The translations under genes were made by a program, and so were the position numbers. Positions 17,936 through 27,442 of a stretch of 64,000 nucleotides of DNA are shown here, piece after piece. Source of the DNA: Sporosarcina sp. FSL K6-2383 (GTDB lineage Bacteria; Bacillota; Bacilli; Bacillales_A; Planococcaceae); NCBI RefSeq assembly GCF_038618305.1, contig NZ_CP152017.1, positions 1,217,501 through 1,281,500 on the forward strand, read 5' to 3'. Positions within the stretch are counted from its first letter, which is position 1. Every line of letters starts with the position of its first letter. Below the pieces are notes generated by a model. It was not told the origin of the DNA, made no database searches, and saw only the letters and a program-made list of their open reading frames with translations.

Positions 17936-18909
17936 TGTACGTTTTACTTGTTGGAGCAGGGAATATGGCTGCTGAGTATGTAAAAGTATTGGATAAATTT
18001 AATGTTGATTATTCAATGATTGGACGTAGTGAAGAAAGTGCAACAGCTTTTGAAAAGAGAACAGGAAAATTAGTTCTGACAGGTGGATTAGAGGTTGCAT
18101 ATGCTCGCTTGGTCGAACAGCCAACTCATGCGATTGTTGCAACAACATTAGAAAGTTTGGAGGAAAATACACTTTATCTACTTGAAAAAGGTGTTAAACA
18201 AATCCTTGTTGAAAAACCGGGTGCTTTAAGTAATGAGGGAATGAATAAAATCATGCAGTCGGCGGATAAGCATGGAGCGAATGTTTACATCGCGTATAAT
18301 AGGCGTTTTTACGCATCGGTGATGGCAGCCAGTAAGTTAATTAAAGAAGATGGCGGCTTGACATCATTTTTATTCGAATTTACAGAGTGGAGTCACATCG
18401 TAGGTGGTTTGAATAAAACACCGACTCAGCTGGATAACTGGTTTATTGGAAATTCTACTCACGTTGTTGATCTAGCATTTTTCTTTGGTGGAAAACCAAA
18501 AGAAATCAGTAGTTATACTACTAGTACCTTAGAGTGGCATCCGAAAGGTAGTATCTATGCAGGGGCAGGTGTGACAGAAAAGAAAATATTTTTTTCCTAT
18601 CATGCAAATTGGCAGGCGCCGGGGAGTTGGAAACTGGAGTTGTTAACAAATATGAATAGATATATATTCAGACCGTTGGAAGAATTACATGTACAGAAAA
18701 TTGGTTCTGCTACAATTGAAAATGTGGAGATTGAGGATAGATTAGATGTTCAGTATAAGCCTGGCCTTTATGAACAAACAGCAGCCTTTTTATTTCAAAC
18801 AGAGTTATCAGACAGATTGTTGAGAGTTAAAGAAGCGCTGATGCTGATGCATATATATGAGCGGATGAACGACAAGGGTTCTGAAATGACACTATCGTCA
18901 AGAAACTAA
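17935..18909 (+). CDS. Gfo/Idh/MocA-type oxidoreductase
   Basis: A 324-aa protein with LLVGAGNMAAEYVKV at the N-terminus and the catalytic-type motif LVEKPGAL near residue 93. YNRRFYASV and the HVVDLAFFFGGKP segment are typical of this superfamily. It starts on the TAA of the preceding paralogue with GGAAAGGGG upstream, so both are made together. Paired oxidoreductases after legF may tailor legionaminic acid, or supply a related keto-sugar. Confidence 0.78.
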   Translation: MYVLLVGAGNMAAEYVKVLDKFNVDYSMIGRSEESATAFEKRTGKLVLTGGLEVAYARLVEQPTHAIVATTLESLEENTLYLLEKGVKQILVEKPGALSNEGMNKIMQSADKHGANVYIAYNRRFYASVMAASKLIKEDGGLTSFLFEFTEWSHIVGGLNKTPTQLDNWFIGNSTHVVDLAFFFGGKPKEISSYTTSTLEWHPKGSIYAGAGVTEKKIFFSYHANWQAPGSWKLELLTNMNRYIFRPLEELHVQKIGSATIENVEIEDRLDVQYKPGLYEQTAAFLFQTELSDRLLRVKEALMLMHIYERMNDKGSEMTLSSRN

Positions 18910-18995
18910 GTTTATAAAAAAGAATAGTTTCATTTTAGTATTTTTCTTTTCAGTCGATAATAAGGAAGAATAGACAACCGAATAGCATGAATCAT

Positions 18996-19030
18996 CTAGT
19001 TGGAAAATTATGATTGTGAACTATTCTTAT
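18996..19030 (+). promoter_or_regulatory. Possible SigA promoter before the 544-aa gene
   Basis: TTGGAA and TATTCT separated by 16 bases lie in the AT-rich 142-base gap. The gap otherwise shows no clear terminator. It marks a break between the leg operon and the AT-rich block that follows. Confidence 0.35.
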
Positions 19031-19051
19031 ACTTAGATTGGAGAGATAAAA

Positions 19052-20686
19052 ATGTCAAATATAGAAAGGTTTATAGCTTGGGGGTACGGTTCTGCGTATT
19101 TAAATTTCATAAAAGAATTTCCGATAATGAAAAATTTTTTTAGAGAATTTGTGGATAGGGACTATTCGAGTAAAAGTGTTGAAAATTTTGAGGTATTGAC
19201 TTCGCCATCAATATTAAATGAATGTAATCCCAATAAAACAATGATTGTAGTATTTAGTCAGTTCTATGAAGAAATAAAAAAAGATCCAATCCTAAGTTCA
19301 TATGACAACATTATTACAGTATGGGATATCTATGGAAACCCTGACTATTACATAAGTTTATTATTAGAGATACAAAGAAATCTATTATTAAAAGAGAATA
19401 CAAAATATAATACTCAAGAATTGAATGGAACTTTAGTTGAAGAATTAAACAAGTTTACTGAGAAAAGTATTCCCATTGGAGATTTAATGAAAACTGAAAT
19501 AAATCATTTTTGTTCATTTTTGTCGAATTCCAATAATAGTAAGTTGTACGAAGTTTTACTCCCCGAAAAAATAAAGCTCGCTTTAATTGGAAATGGGGAT
19601 ATATTGGTATCATCATTAATGTATAAAAGATATGATCAGATTCAATTGATGGATGAAGTTGCAAAAGAACTAGGCTCTGAAAAAGTTACAAGATTAATGT
19701 TTTATGATGATTATGTTAGTACAGGAAGTCCAGGCAATGAAAAAAGGATTATCGAATTTAACATAGAGAACTATTATAGAAATAATCGCTTATGGAACGA
19801 AATAATTTTATCTGTATTCAAGAGATTTGGATATCAATTTTCAGATGGGATCATATTGTGGTTAGCAAATCATATCGAATATGCAATTTCATTAATTTAT
19901 TTATATGAAGATTTATTAGAGAATGTAAGTGTGAGAAAAAGTGTTTTTATTTTGGATTATTTTAGGGATGAATATATTTTGTCTATGCTCCTCAATTCTA
20001 GGAATATCATTACTTATTCTATGCAGCATGGATTTTATACAGTGAACAAAAATATTGGAGATATAGGATCTTGGAACGAAATTTACTATTTGCACTCACC
20101 ATCGAAATATAGGTTAGTTTGGGGAGAAAAATGGAGAAATGCGCTACATAGTTGGGGAGTTGATAATCAAAAAATAAAAGTCGTAGGGAATTTGAAATAT
20201 AAAAAAATCAGTAGATTTAACTATGAACTATGTCGCGAAAACAACTTATTAATTATATTAAATTTGGATGAAAAGACAAACGAATTATTAATGGAATCAG
20301 CTAGAGTACTGAAGAGAAATACAAGGGTCGAAAATATTTATATTAAACCTCATCCTGAAACAAAAGGGAATTTGAAAGAAATAAATGAATTCACCCTAAT
20401 CGAAGAAGGCTTTGTTAGTGATATTACTAAAGATTTTAATATTGTCATTTCAGCAAAATCTACAACCTACTTCGAAGAACTAATGAGAAGTAAAATAGCT
20501 TTTATGTATGACTCTGATAAGTCGTTAAGTGATAACTCATTTTCAGTTTTTTCAAGTATTCAAGAATTTGAGGAAATAATTAGATGTTTTCAAGAGAGAA
20601 AAGACTATCGAGAAAAATATACTAACGCTGTTAATATGGAATTAAAGGAATCCTTTGCTGAAATAAACCTAACGTCATTAATCTAA
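19052..20686 (+). CDS. Unknown protein with GT-B-like C-terminal half
   Basis: A 544-aa soluble protein, strikingly AT-rich compared with the leg and pse genes. Its C-terminal half has a pattern found in CDP-glycerol/polysialic-type transferases: SMQHGFYTV near residue 330, RLVWGEKWR, VVGNLKYKK, IKPHPET near 430, then SAKSTTYFEELM. The N-terminal half (1-300) is unrecognised. It may be a flagellin or glycan-chain glycosyltransferase working with the dTDP-sugar genes that follow. No membrane segment is visible. Confidence 0.65.
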   Translation: MSNIERFIAWGYGSAYLNFIKEFPIMKNFFREFVDRDYSSKSVENFEVLTSPSILNECNPNKTMIVVFSQFYEEIKKDPILSSYDNIITVWDIYGNPDYYISLLLEIQRNLLLKENTKYNTQELNGTLVEELNKFTEKSIPIGDLMKTEINHFCSFLSNSNNSKLYEVLLPEKIKLALIGNGDILVSSLMYKRYDQIQLMDEVAKELGSEKVTRLMFYDDYVSTGSPGNEKRIIEFNIENYYRNNRLWNEIILSVFKRFGYQFSDGIILWLANHIEYAISLIYLYEDLLENVSVRKSVFILDYFRDEYILSMLLNSRNIITYSMQHGFYTVNKNIGDIGSWNEIYYLHSPSKYRLVWGEKWRNALHSWGVDNQKIKVVGNLKYKKISRFNYELCRENNLLIILNLDEKTNELLMESARVLKRNTRVENIYIKPHPETKGNLKEINEFTLIEEGFVSDITKDFNIVISAKSTTYFEELMRSKIAFMYDSDKSLSDNSFSVFSSIQEFEEIIRCFQERKDYREKYTNAVNMELKESFAEINLTSLI

Positions 20687-20754
20687 AATCCTAGATTACT
20701 GAAACTGAGTTTTTAGCTGAATAGTCAAAAAAATGAAAAGGAAGTGTTGGTTGA

Positions 20755-21633
20755 ATGACAATGAAGGGGATAATTTTAGCAGGGGGGCATGGGACAAGAC
20801 TCCACCCACTAACAGCAACAATCTCAAAGCAAGCATTGCCTATCTATGATAAACCTATGATTTATTATTCGTTATCTGTTTTAATGTTAGCGGGTATAAA
20901 AGAAATATTAATAATCTCAACACCAAGAGATATTAGTTTATTTATGAACATGTTTTCTGATGGTAAAGAGTTGGGATTAAAGATTGAATATAAAATCCAA
21001 GAAAAACCAGAAGGATTACCACAGGCATTTATTTTAGGGGAAGATTTTATTGGTGAAGATGATGTAGCATTAATATTAGGAGATAATATTTTCTTTGGGC
21101 AGGGTATTTCAGAAATTTTGAAAGGGTCTATTTCAAATCTTAGTGGTGCTACAATATTCGGTTATCAGGTCAAGGACCCCGAACGTTTTGGTGTAGTGGA
21201 ATTTGATAATAATAACAATGTTAAATCAATAATTGAGAAACCAACTAATCCTAGATCAAATTATGCTGTAACCGGATTATATTTCTATGAAAATGATGTG
21301 ATTGAAAAGGCTAAAAGTCTGAACCATTCCTCAAGAGGGGAATTAGAAATTACAGATTTAAACAATTTGTTTCTAAAGGAAAATAGGCTGAAGGTTAAGT
21401 TATTAGGACGTGGATTTGCATGGCTTGACACGGGAACTTTTGAATCCTTATTAAATGCAGCACAATTCGTTGAAACGATAGAAGTTCGTCAAGGCTTTAA
21501 AATTGCTTGTATCGAAGAAATAGCATATAGAAAAGGATATATTGATAAAAATCAATTGCTGGAATTAGCTAATAAATATAGTAAATCTGATTACGGAAAA
21601 TATTTATTAGATATTGCTAATGAAAAGAGGTAA
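20755..21633 (+). CDS. rmlA: Glucose-1-phosphate thymidylyltransferase RmlA
   Basis: A 292-aa enzyme with [16 protein letters not shown] near the N-terminus, [13 protein letters not shown], and LGDNIFFGQ. It makes dTDP-glucose. AGGAAG at 20738-20743 precedes the ATG at 20755; a second ATG follows at 20761. First gene of a dTDP-deoxyaminosugar operon with rmlB, fdtA and fdtB. There is no rmlC or rmlD, so the product is not rhamnose. Confidence 0.93.
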   Translation: MTMKGIILAGGHGTRLHPLTATISKQALPIYDKPMIYYSLSVLMLAGIKEILIISTPRDISLFMNMFSDGKELGLKIEYKIQEKPEGLPQAFILGEDFIGEDDVALILGDNIFFGQGISEILKGSISNLSGATIFGYQVKDPERFGVVEFDNNNNVKSIIEKPTNPRSNYAVTGLYFYENDVIEKAKSLNHSSRGELEITDLNNLFLKENRLKVKLLGRGFAWLDTGTFESLLNAAQFVETIEVRQGFKIACIEEIAYRKGYIDKNQLLELANKYSKSDYGKYLLDIANEKR

Positions 21634-21637
21634 ATAT

Positions 21638-22645
21638 ATGAAAAAGGTTTTAGTGACAGGAGGAGCTGGTTTTATTGGGGCTAACTTCTTGCAATACATT
21701 ACTAAAGAATATAGCGATTATGTTATAATAAACATAGATAATTTGACATATGCAAGTGATTTTACAAATATCCAAGATCTAGAGAAGTTAGGAAATTATC
21801 AATTTTTAAAAGTAGACATTTGTGATGAAAAAAGTGTGTCAAAAATAATTAAAACGAATGAAATTGATACAATTATCCATTTCGCTGCTGAGTCTCATGT
21901 TGATAATTCAATTGAAAACCCATATATTTTTGCCGAAACAAATATCATGGGGACACTAAATTTATTACAAGCGGCATATAAAGAATGGTTTAGTAAGCCA
22001 TTTGAGATAAAAGAAAAATATCGTAATTCACGTTTTATTCATGTTTCAACAGATGAGGTATACGGAACGCTGGAAGATAAGGGATATTTTACTGAAGAGT
22101 CAAACTATATGCCCAATAGTCCATATAGTGCGAGTAAAGCAGCTTCCGATTTATTAGTGAGAAGCTATTTCCATACCTATGGAATGAATGTGATTACAAC
22201 AAATTGCTCCAATAATTTTGGTCCTTTTCAAAATAAAGAAAAATTAATTCCGAAAATTATTTTTAATGCATTAAATGATTTAGTAATCCCAATTTATGGG
22301 GATGGTAGTAATGTTCGTGATTGGCTACATGTATCAGACCATTGCGCAGCAATAAGCGCAATACTGCAAAATGGGGAAGTTGGCGAAACATACTTAATTG
22401 GCGATAATAATGAGAAAACGAACCTACAAATTGTTCATGCTATATGTGATGTTTTAGATAGAAAAGTACCTAAGGAAGTTTCCTATCGAAATCAAATTCA
22501 ATTTGTAGCTGATCGTGCTGGCCATGATTATCGTTATGCAATCGACTCTTCAAAAGTTCAGCGGGAAGTAGGCTGGAAGCCCCGAATGACATTTGAAAAA
22601 GCATTAGAACACACAATTGATTGGTATTTACAAAAAATATTGTAG
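21638..22645 (+). CDS. rmlB: dTDP-glucose 4,6-dehydratase RmlB
   Basis: A 335-aa extended SDR: VTGGAGFIGANF at the N-terminus, HFAAESHVDNSI, STDEVYG, and YSASKAASD near residue 163. It produces dTDP-4-keto-6-deoxyglucose. The ATG at 21638 has AAGAGG at 21625-21630, four bases after the rmlA stop. Confidence 0.93.
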   Translation: MKKVLVTGGAGFIGANFLQYITKEYSDYVIINIDNLTYASDFTNIQDLEKLGNYQFLKVDICDEKSVSKIIKTNEIDTIIHFAAESHVDNSIENPYIFAETNIMGTLNLLQAAYKEWFSKPFEIKEKYRNSRFIHVSTDEVYGTLEDKGYFTEESNYMPNSPYSASKAASDLLVRSYFHTYGMNVITTNCSNNFGPFQNKEKLIPKIIFNALNDLVIPIYGDGSNVRDWLHVSDHCAAISAILQNGEVGETYLIGDNNEKTNLQIVHAICDVLDRKVPKEVSYRNQIQFVADRAGHDYRYAIDSSKVQREVGWKPRMTFEKALEHTIDWYLQKIL

Positions 22646-22656
22646 TGAGGGATAAA

Positions 22657-23064
22657 ATGACTAATCATTTAATAAAATTAAAAGATATTAGTGATGAAAG
22701 AGGCAGTCTAATTACAATAGAAAACTTAAAGGAAATACCATTCGAAGTGAGACGTGTATATTACTTATATAATTTAACTGCTGATAAAGCTAGAGGATTT
22801 CATGCCCATAAAAAATTAAAACAACTTTTTATATGTGTACATGGGTCTTGTAAAGTTTTATTGGATGATGGGATCAGTAAGAAAGAATACCATTTAACGA
22901 ACCCAAATCAGGCTGTCTTGTGTGATAGTTTAGTTTGGCGTGAAATGTTTGACTTCAGTAATGATTGTGTATTTTTAGTGCTAGCCGATCAATTTTTCGA
23001 TGAAGAAGATTATATTAGAGATTATGCTCAATTTTTAGAATTTCAAAAAGGGGAAATCTCATGA
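22657..23064 (+). CDS. fdtA: dTDP-4-keto-6-deoxyglucose 3,4-ketoisomerase (FdtA/QdtA)
   Basis: A 135-aa cupin of the WxcM-like/FdtA family: DERGSLITIE, RGFHAHKKLKQLFICVHGS (the His-rich active site) and FDEEDYIRDY. It moves the keto group from C4 to C3. FdtA gives the galacto product and QdtA the gluco product; the sequence alone does not settle which. It overlaps fdtB by 4 bases. Confidence 0.9.
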   Translation: MTNHLIKLKDISDERGSLITIENLKEIPFEVRRVYYLYNLTADKARGFHAHKKLKQLFICVHGSCKVLLDDGISKKEYHLTNPNQAVLCDSLVWREMFDFSNDCVFLVLADQFFDEEDYIRDYAQFLEFQKGEIS

Positions 23065-24155
23065 TAAAATTTTTAGATTTAAAAAAAATAAATATACGTT
23101 ATGAAACTGAATACTTGGAAATAATGAAGAGTTTTTTAAATAGCGGTTGGTATATAAACGGTGATATGTTGGAGAAATTTGAACAAGAGTTTTCAAAGTA
23201 CTGTGGAACAAAATATGGTATTGGAGTAAGTAATGGACTTGATGCTTTGAAACTAATGTTGCAATCCTATGATATTGGAGAAGGGGACGAAGTAATTGTT
23301 CCAGCAAATACTTATATTGCAACGATTTTAGCAATCACACAAGTAGGTGCTACTCCTGTATTAGTAGAACCAAATTTCCAATCATTTAATATTACGTTAG
23401 CCAACATTGAAGAGTCTGTTACAGAAAAAACAAAAGCTGTAATTATTGTCCACTTATACGGTCGGATTGTGACCGAGGTTAAGGAAATTAAAGAGTTCTG
23501 TCAAAAAAACAATTTGAAGTTATTTGAAGATGCAGCACAGTCTCATGGTGCCGAATTAGATGAAGTTAAAGCGGGGAATTTTGGAGACGCTGCTGCATTT
23601 AGTTTTTATCCCGGAAAAAACTTAGGTGCTTTGGGAGATGCAGGAGCGATCACGACAAATGATTTGAGTATTGCCAAAAAACTTTATGCTTTAAGAAATT
23701 ACGGTTCGTTTGTGAAATATGAAAACGTATATCAGGGCTATAATCATCGATTGGATGAATTGCAAGCTGGTTTTTTATCACTTAAGCTAAAGGATTTAGA
23801 TAAAGACAATGAGATTAGACGAGAGATTGCAGCTAGCTATATAAAAGGAATTAACAATCCGCTTATTTCGTTACCAATCCCAAGTGAAAGAAAGGAAAAC
23901 GTGTGGCATGTATTTCCTATACTTGTGAAAAATCGCTCTGCTTTTATAGAGTATATGAAGGAAAATGGTGTTGAAACATTAATTCACTACCCGATACCTC
24001 CACATAGGCAACAGGCCTACAGGGAGCTGAATGATTTACATTTTGAGATAACGGAAAGTATTCATGAAAACATTGTAAGTCTTCCAATTTCTCCTGTGCA
24101 TACGTATGAGGAAATTGAAAGTGTTATAGCGATTGTAAATCGTTATAAAGCTTGA
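23061..24155 (+). CDS. fdtB: dTDP-3-keto-6-deoxyhexose 3-aminotransferase (FdtB/QdtB)
   Basis: A 364-aa PLP-dependent DegT-family enzyme starting MIKFLDLKKIN, with the PLP Lys in FSFYPGKNLGALGDAGA near residue 187 and HLYGR/EDAAQSHGA. It installs the 3-amino group, giving dTDP-3-amino-3,6-dideoxyhexose. Operon position after fdtA decides between this and many paralogues. Confidence 0.9.
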   Translation: MIKFLDLKKINIRYETEYLEIMKSFLNSGWYINGDMLEKFEQEFSKYCGTKYGIGVSNGLDALKLMLQSYDIGEGDEVIVPANTYIATILAITQVGATPVLVEPNFQSFNITLANIEESVTEKTKAVIIVHLYGRIVTEVKEIKEFCQKNNLKLFEDAAQSHGAELDEVKAGNFGDAAAFSFYPGKNLGALGDAGAITTNDLSIAKKLYALRNYGSFVKYENVYQGYNHRLDELQAGFLSLKLKDLDKDNEIRREIAASYIKGINNPLISLPIPSERKENVWHVFPILVKNRSAFIEYMKENGVETLIHYPIPPHRQQAYRELNDLHFEITESIHENIVSLPISPVHTYEEIESVIAIVNRYKA

Positions 24156-24205
24156 ACTAACTTTCAGTAAGTATTAATCTGAATTATAGAGAAGGTGGGG
24201 GAGGA

Positions 24206-24775
24206 ATGCATCAAGTTGTTTTAGAAGGAGAAGTTGTGAATTTAAAACCCTACAGCCCATCAGATAGAGAAAAGGTAATTGAACTAAGAAATACAGCCAG
24301 AGGGCAGTACTTCTTAAATCAAGGATTCGTTTCTACTATTGAAACACAAGTGGAATGGGAAAAGGGATATTTCTCCCGAGATAATGATTTTTATTGGATT
24401 ATTGAATGTAAAGAAACAAAAGAAATGATTGGTACTACGGCTTTATATGATATAACTGATCAAGATGCTGAAAAAGGCCGATTAATCGTTGATGAGAAAA
24501 AATCTATGAGGAAGCCTTATGTGTTAGAAGCAGAATTATTAATACTTAAATATGCATTTGAGAATTTGAAGCTCCGTCATTTAATAACACGAACAAAATT
24601 AGACAATGATAAGATGAAATCTATTAATATACGTTTTGGCTTTAAAAAAACAGGTGAGTGTATTATAAATCAAGAGGTATATGAACATTTCTTATTAGAA
24701 GATTATCATCCTGATTCTCTATTAAAATACCAATCAATTGTGACTAAATGGAGAAAAAAAGAGGAGAAAAAATGA
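24206..24775 (+). CDS. GNAT-fold N-acetyltransferase
   Basis: A 189-aa RimJ/RimL-like GNAT (LKPYSPSDREKVIELRN, FYWIIECKETKEMIGTTAL, IRFGFKKTGE). The usual last enzyme of Fuc3NAc synthesis, FdtC, is a hexapeptide beta-helix protein, which is absent here. This GNAT is in the right place to acetylate the 3-amino group instead. It overlaps the next glycosyltransferase by 4 bases. Confidence 0.82.
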   Translation: MHQVVLEGEVVNLKPYSPSDREKVIELRNTARGQYFLNQGFVSTIETQVEWEKGYFSRDNDFYWIIECKETKEMIGTTALYDITDQDAEKGRLIVDEKKSMRKPYVLEAELLILKYAFENLKLRHLITRTKLDNDKMKSINIRFGFKKTGECIINQEVYEHFLLEDYHPDSLLKYQSIVTKWRKKEEKK

Positions 24776-25872
24776 ACGAACAACCACTAGTAAGTCTAAT
24801 AATTTCTGCTTATAATCATGAGAAATATATTGAAGAATGTTTAGAAAGTATAATGAATCAAACATACAAAAATATTGAACTGATTTTGTTTAATGATGGG
24901 TCAAAGGATAGTACCCATGAAAAAATTTTAGGTTTCAAATCTAAGTTAAAAGAACGGTTCACCGCATTTGAGTATATTAACAAAGAGAATGAGGGAATTA
25001 GTAAAAACTTTAATATAGGCATTAAAAAAGCAAAAGGAAAATATATTAAAACATTTGCGTCAGATGATTTTCTATTCGAAAATGCAATCGAATTATTAGT
25101 GAATGGTTTAGAAAATGAGCCGGATTTTGATATTGCCTATGCGGATGGCTATTATGTCTATGCCGAAAATGAGCGTTTGATTGAAAAGGATTTAACAAAA
25201 TGTGTTAAATTTTCTGGGAAAGCTACATATATTTCTGGAAATATTCATGACCATTTATATGATATTTTACCACATATGTCCTCTTGGACAGTTTTATTTA
25301 AAAAGGAATGTTTTGATAAGTATGGACTGTATGATGAAAATTTAAGATGTGAGGATATGGATCTTTACTTGAGATTTTCGAAGGAAAGCAAATTCTTATA
25401 TTTAGAAAATGATGTTGCTATACATCGCTTACATGATAACAATGCAGGTTTCATTCCAGAGATTATGATTTCTAGTGTTGAACGAATGATTGAAAAATAT
25501 ACACAATCCAATTTCTTTGAAAGTGAATTGCATAAGCGGAAATTAGAGAGATGGTTAATTTTCACCAAACGAGTGTTGTTACCCCTAAACTTTAGTCACC
25601 TAGACATTGGAAACAAAAAAGTATTTGTATGGGGCACAGGTGAATACTGTAAAAATAACATTCATTTAGTTAACAATGAGATAGAGTTTTTCCTTGACTC
25701 CAATCTCCAAAAAGTAAATACAGAATTTATGGGTAAGCTAGTTAAGCATCCTAATGAGATACTGAACTATAAATCTAGTGAAATCTTTATTTTAGTATTG
25801 AGTACATTTGTCGATGAGATATTTGAATGGTTAGAGGATAATGGATTGAAGTTAGGGGAGAATTATTATTAG
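24772..25872 (+). CDS. Glycosyltransferase family 2 with C-terminal nucleotide-binding-like domain
   Basis: A 366-aa protein: GT2 fold with VSLIISAYNHEKYIEECL at the N-terminus, LILFNDGSKDST, and the ASDDF metal motif. From about residue 275 it reads KVFVWGTGEYCKN ... FLDSN, a Rossmann-like tail similar in design to that of the SGNH hydrolase at 7.6 kb. It probably transfers the dTDP-sugar. GAGGAG (24761-24766) supports ATG 24772; the upstream in-frame ATG at 24748 lacks one. Confidence 0.85.
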   Translation: MNEQPLVSLIISAYNHEKYIEECLESIMNQTYKNIELILFNDGSKDSTHEKILGFKSKLKERFTAFEYINKENEGISKNFNIGIKKAKGKYIKTFASDDFLFENAIELLVNGLENEPDFDIAYADGYYVYAENERLIEKDLTKCVKFSGKATYISGNIHDHLYDILPHMSSWTVLFKKECFDKYGLYDENLRCEDMDLYLRFSKESKFLYLENDVAIHRLHDNNAGFIPEIMISSVERMIEKYTQSNFFESELHKRKLERWLIFTKRVLLPLNFSHLDIGNKKVFVWGTGEYCKNNIHLVNNEIEFFLDSNLQKVNTEFMGKLVKHPNEILNYKSSEIFILVLSTFVDEIFEWLEDNGLKLGENYY

Positions 25873-27064
25873 TTCTTTAATTCTGAAACCAGAAGTATCA
25901 TTTGTAATGCCCTTTTATAATAACAAAAGAGATTTAGAAAAGGCGATAAAGGGTGTTTTGGATAATACAACGGATTCCACCGAGGCCGAGCTAATTTTAG
26001 TTGATGATGGTAGTGAAGATGGTAGTATTCGAATAGCGCAATATTACACAGAGAAATATGATTTTATCAAACTACTTGTAAATGAAGAGAACTTGGGGCC
26101 GGCAAAAGCATTAAAAAAAGCACTCCAATTTGCTACTGGAGAGATTATTATCTTCACTGCTGCCGATGATATTTCATTTAAGAATCGTACTAGCGAAGTC
26201 GTAAATATTTTTCGCGAATATGAGGATGTTGGCATTGTTGTTAGTGAGGCAGAGATTATTAATGAGGCTGATCTTCCAACAGGAGAATATTATAGTTTGC
26301 CAAGTAGTTTAAACATTGGTAATGCTTTTCTTTATCAGTTAAAGAGAAATTATTGTCTTGGAGCTACAATGTCTATTCGAAATAGACAGGATTTATTTGC
26401 TAAAGAAAACTTTTTGGAATTGATTGATGACTATCAGATTAGTTTAGATTATCTGTTAGCTGGGTGGAAGATATATCCTCTAAAAGAGGTTCTTTTACAA
26501 TATCGTGTGCATAACCAAAGTGTTAGTTCTCGAAAGAAAGACCTTCATTTAAAAACATTGTCCACTTTAACTCAATATGCCGCTGAGAAAATTGATAAAG
26601 TACTCATTAGCTCAGGAGTTTTAAAAGATGAAGCAAGTTTAGCATTGGGGATTTTTGAATTATTCAAGGGAAATCGAGCAAAAGCGGAAAATTATTTCAA
26701 TAGAATTGATGTTTTGTCAAACACCTTAGATAGGCAGTCTAGAGTTGAATATTACTTTTATCAAGGTATTTTTAAGTACGAAAGGAACGAAATAGGGGAG
26801 GCGTTAAAGGATTGGAAAGAAGTCCTTCGATTGCAACCGAACAATTTTGTAGTTTTAAATAATTTAGGCGTGCTACTGCTATCTACGGATAAAGGGGAAG
26901 CAGAGAGGTTAATAAAAGAAGCTTGCGACCTTAATCCGAGCTACTTGGATGGTCATACTAATTTAAAAATGATTACTAATGACCTAGCGGGAGAATTGCT
27001 TATTACGCAGAGATTGTTATCAAATAGTTTAATAAAAAGAAATAATTACTTGAAGGAATCATGA
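25868..27064 (+). CDS. Glycosyltransferase family 2 with TPR-like tail; probable ATT start
   Basis: About 398 aa. The first ATG (25907) would cut off the first GT2 strand, yet the frame is open upstream and reads PEVSFVMPFYNN, which restores it. AGGGGAG at 25854-25860 is a strong ribosome site placed seven bases before an ATT at 25868, which overlaps the TAG of the preceding gene. No ATG, GTG or TTG exists between the upstream stop and 25907 (a CTG is at 25883). The GT2 core continues with LVDDGSEDGS and TAADDIS; residues ~270-375 look TPR-like (GEALKDWKEVLRLQPNN). Confidence 0.78.
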   Translation: MSSLILKPEVSFVMPFYNNKRDLEKAIKGVLDNTTDSTEAELILVDDGSEDGSIRIAQYYTEKYDFIKLLVNEENLGPAKALKKALQFATGEIIIFTAADDISFKNRTSEVVNIFREYEDVGIVVSEAEIINEADLPTGEYYSLPSSLNIGNAFLYQLKRNYCLGATMSIRNRQDLFAKENFLELIDDYQISLDYLLAGWKIYPLKEVLLQYRVHNQSVSSRKKDLHLKTLSTLTQYAAEKIDKVLISSGVLKDEASLALGIFELFKGNRAKAENYFNRIDVLSNTLDRQSRVEYYFYQGIFKYERNEIGEALKDWKEVLRLQPNNFVVLNNLGVLLLSTDKGEAERLIKEACDLNPSYLDGHTNLKMITNDLAGELLITQRLLSNSLIKRNNYLKES

Positions 27065-27193
27065 TAGTCGAATAATAAACATAAACCACGACTTCTCATG
27101 CTACTCGATAGGTAAAAAAATCTTGTTCAGATACAATGATTTGAAAGAAATTTTGATTAATTGATGTTAATAAAATAGTTAGGGGACGGGAAA

Positions 27194-27433
27194 ATGAACA
27201 CTGACAAGTTAAAATTTATATTCGCAGAAGCATTAGAAATCGACGAATCTCTTGTAGTGGATGAATTAGCATACAATTCAATCGCTGAATGGGATTCAAT
27301 CGCGCATATGGCGCTTGTAACAGAGATTGATGATCAATTTGATATTATGCTAGATACAGATGATGTGCTGGATATGAGCTCATTTGCAAAGGCAAAAGAG
27401 ATTTTAGCAAAGTATGAAATTTCATTTGACTAA
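27194..27433 (+). CDS. Acyl carrier protein
   Basis: A 79-aa acidic ACP with the phosphopantetheine site EWDSIAHMAL (Ser35) followed by helix III features (DTDDVLDMSSF). It is a dedicated carrier, distinct from the fatty-acid AcpP, which lies with plsX/fabD/fabG in Bacillales. AGGGGACGGG precedes the ATG. It opens the acyl module SDR, AMP-ligase, LuxE, LuxC and presumably holds the acyl group they process. The 129-base gap before it is AT-rich, without a clear promoter. Confidence 0.9.
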   Translation: MNTDKLKFIFAEALEIDESLVVDELAYNSIAEWDSIAHMALVTEIDDQFDIMLDTDDVLDMSSFAKAKEILAKYEISFD

Positions 27434-27442
27434 GGAGAATTT

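Noticed and set aside
20755..22645. dTDP-rhamnose pathway
   Set aside because: rmlC and rmlD are absent; fdtA and fdtB follow directly, which points to a 3-amino sugar.
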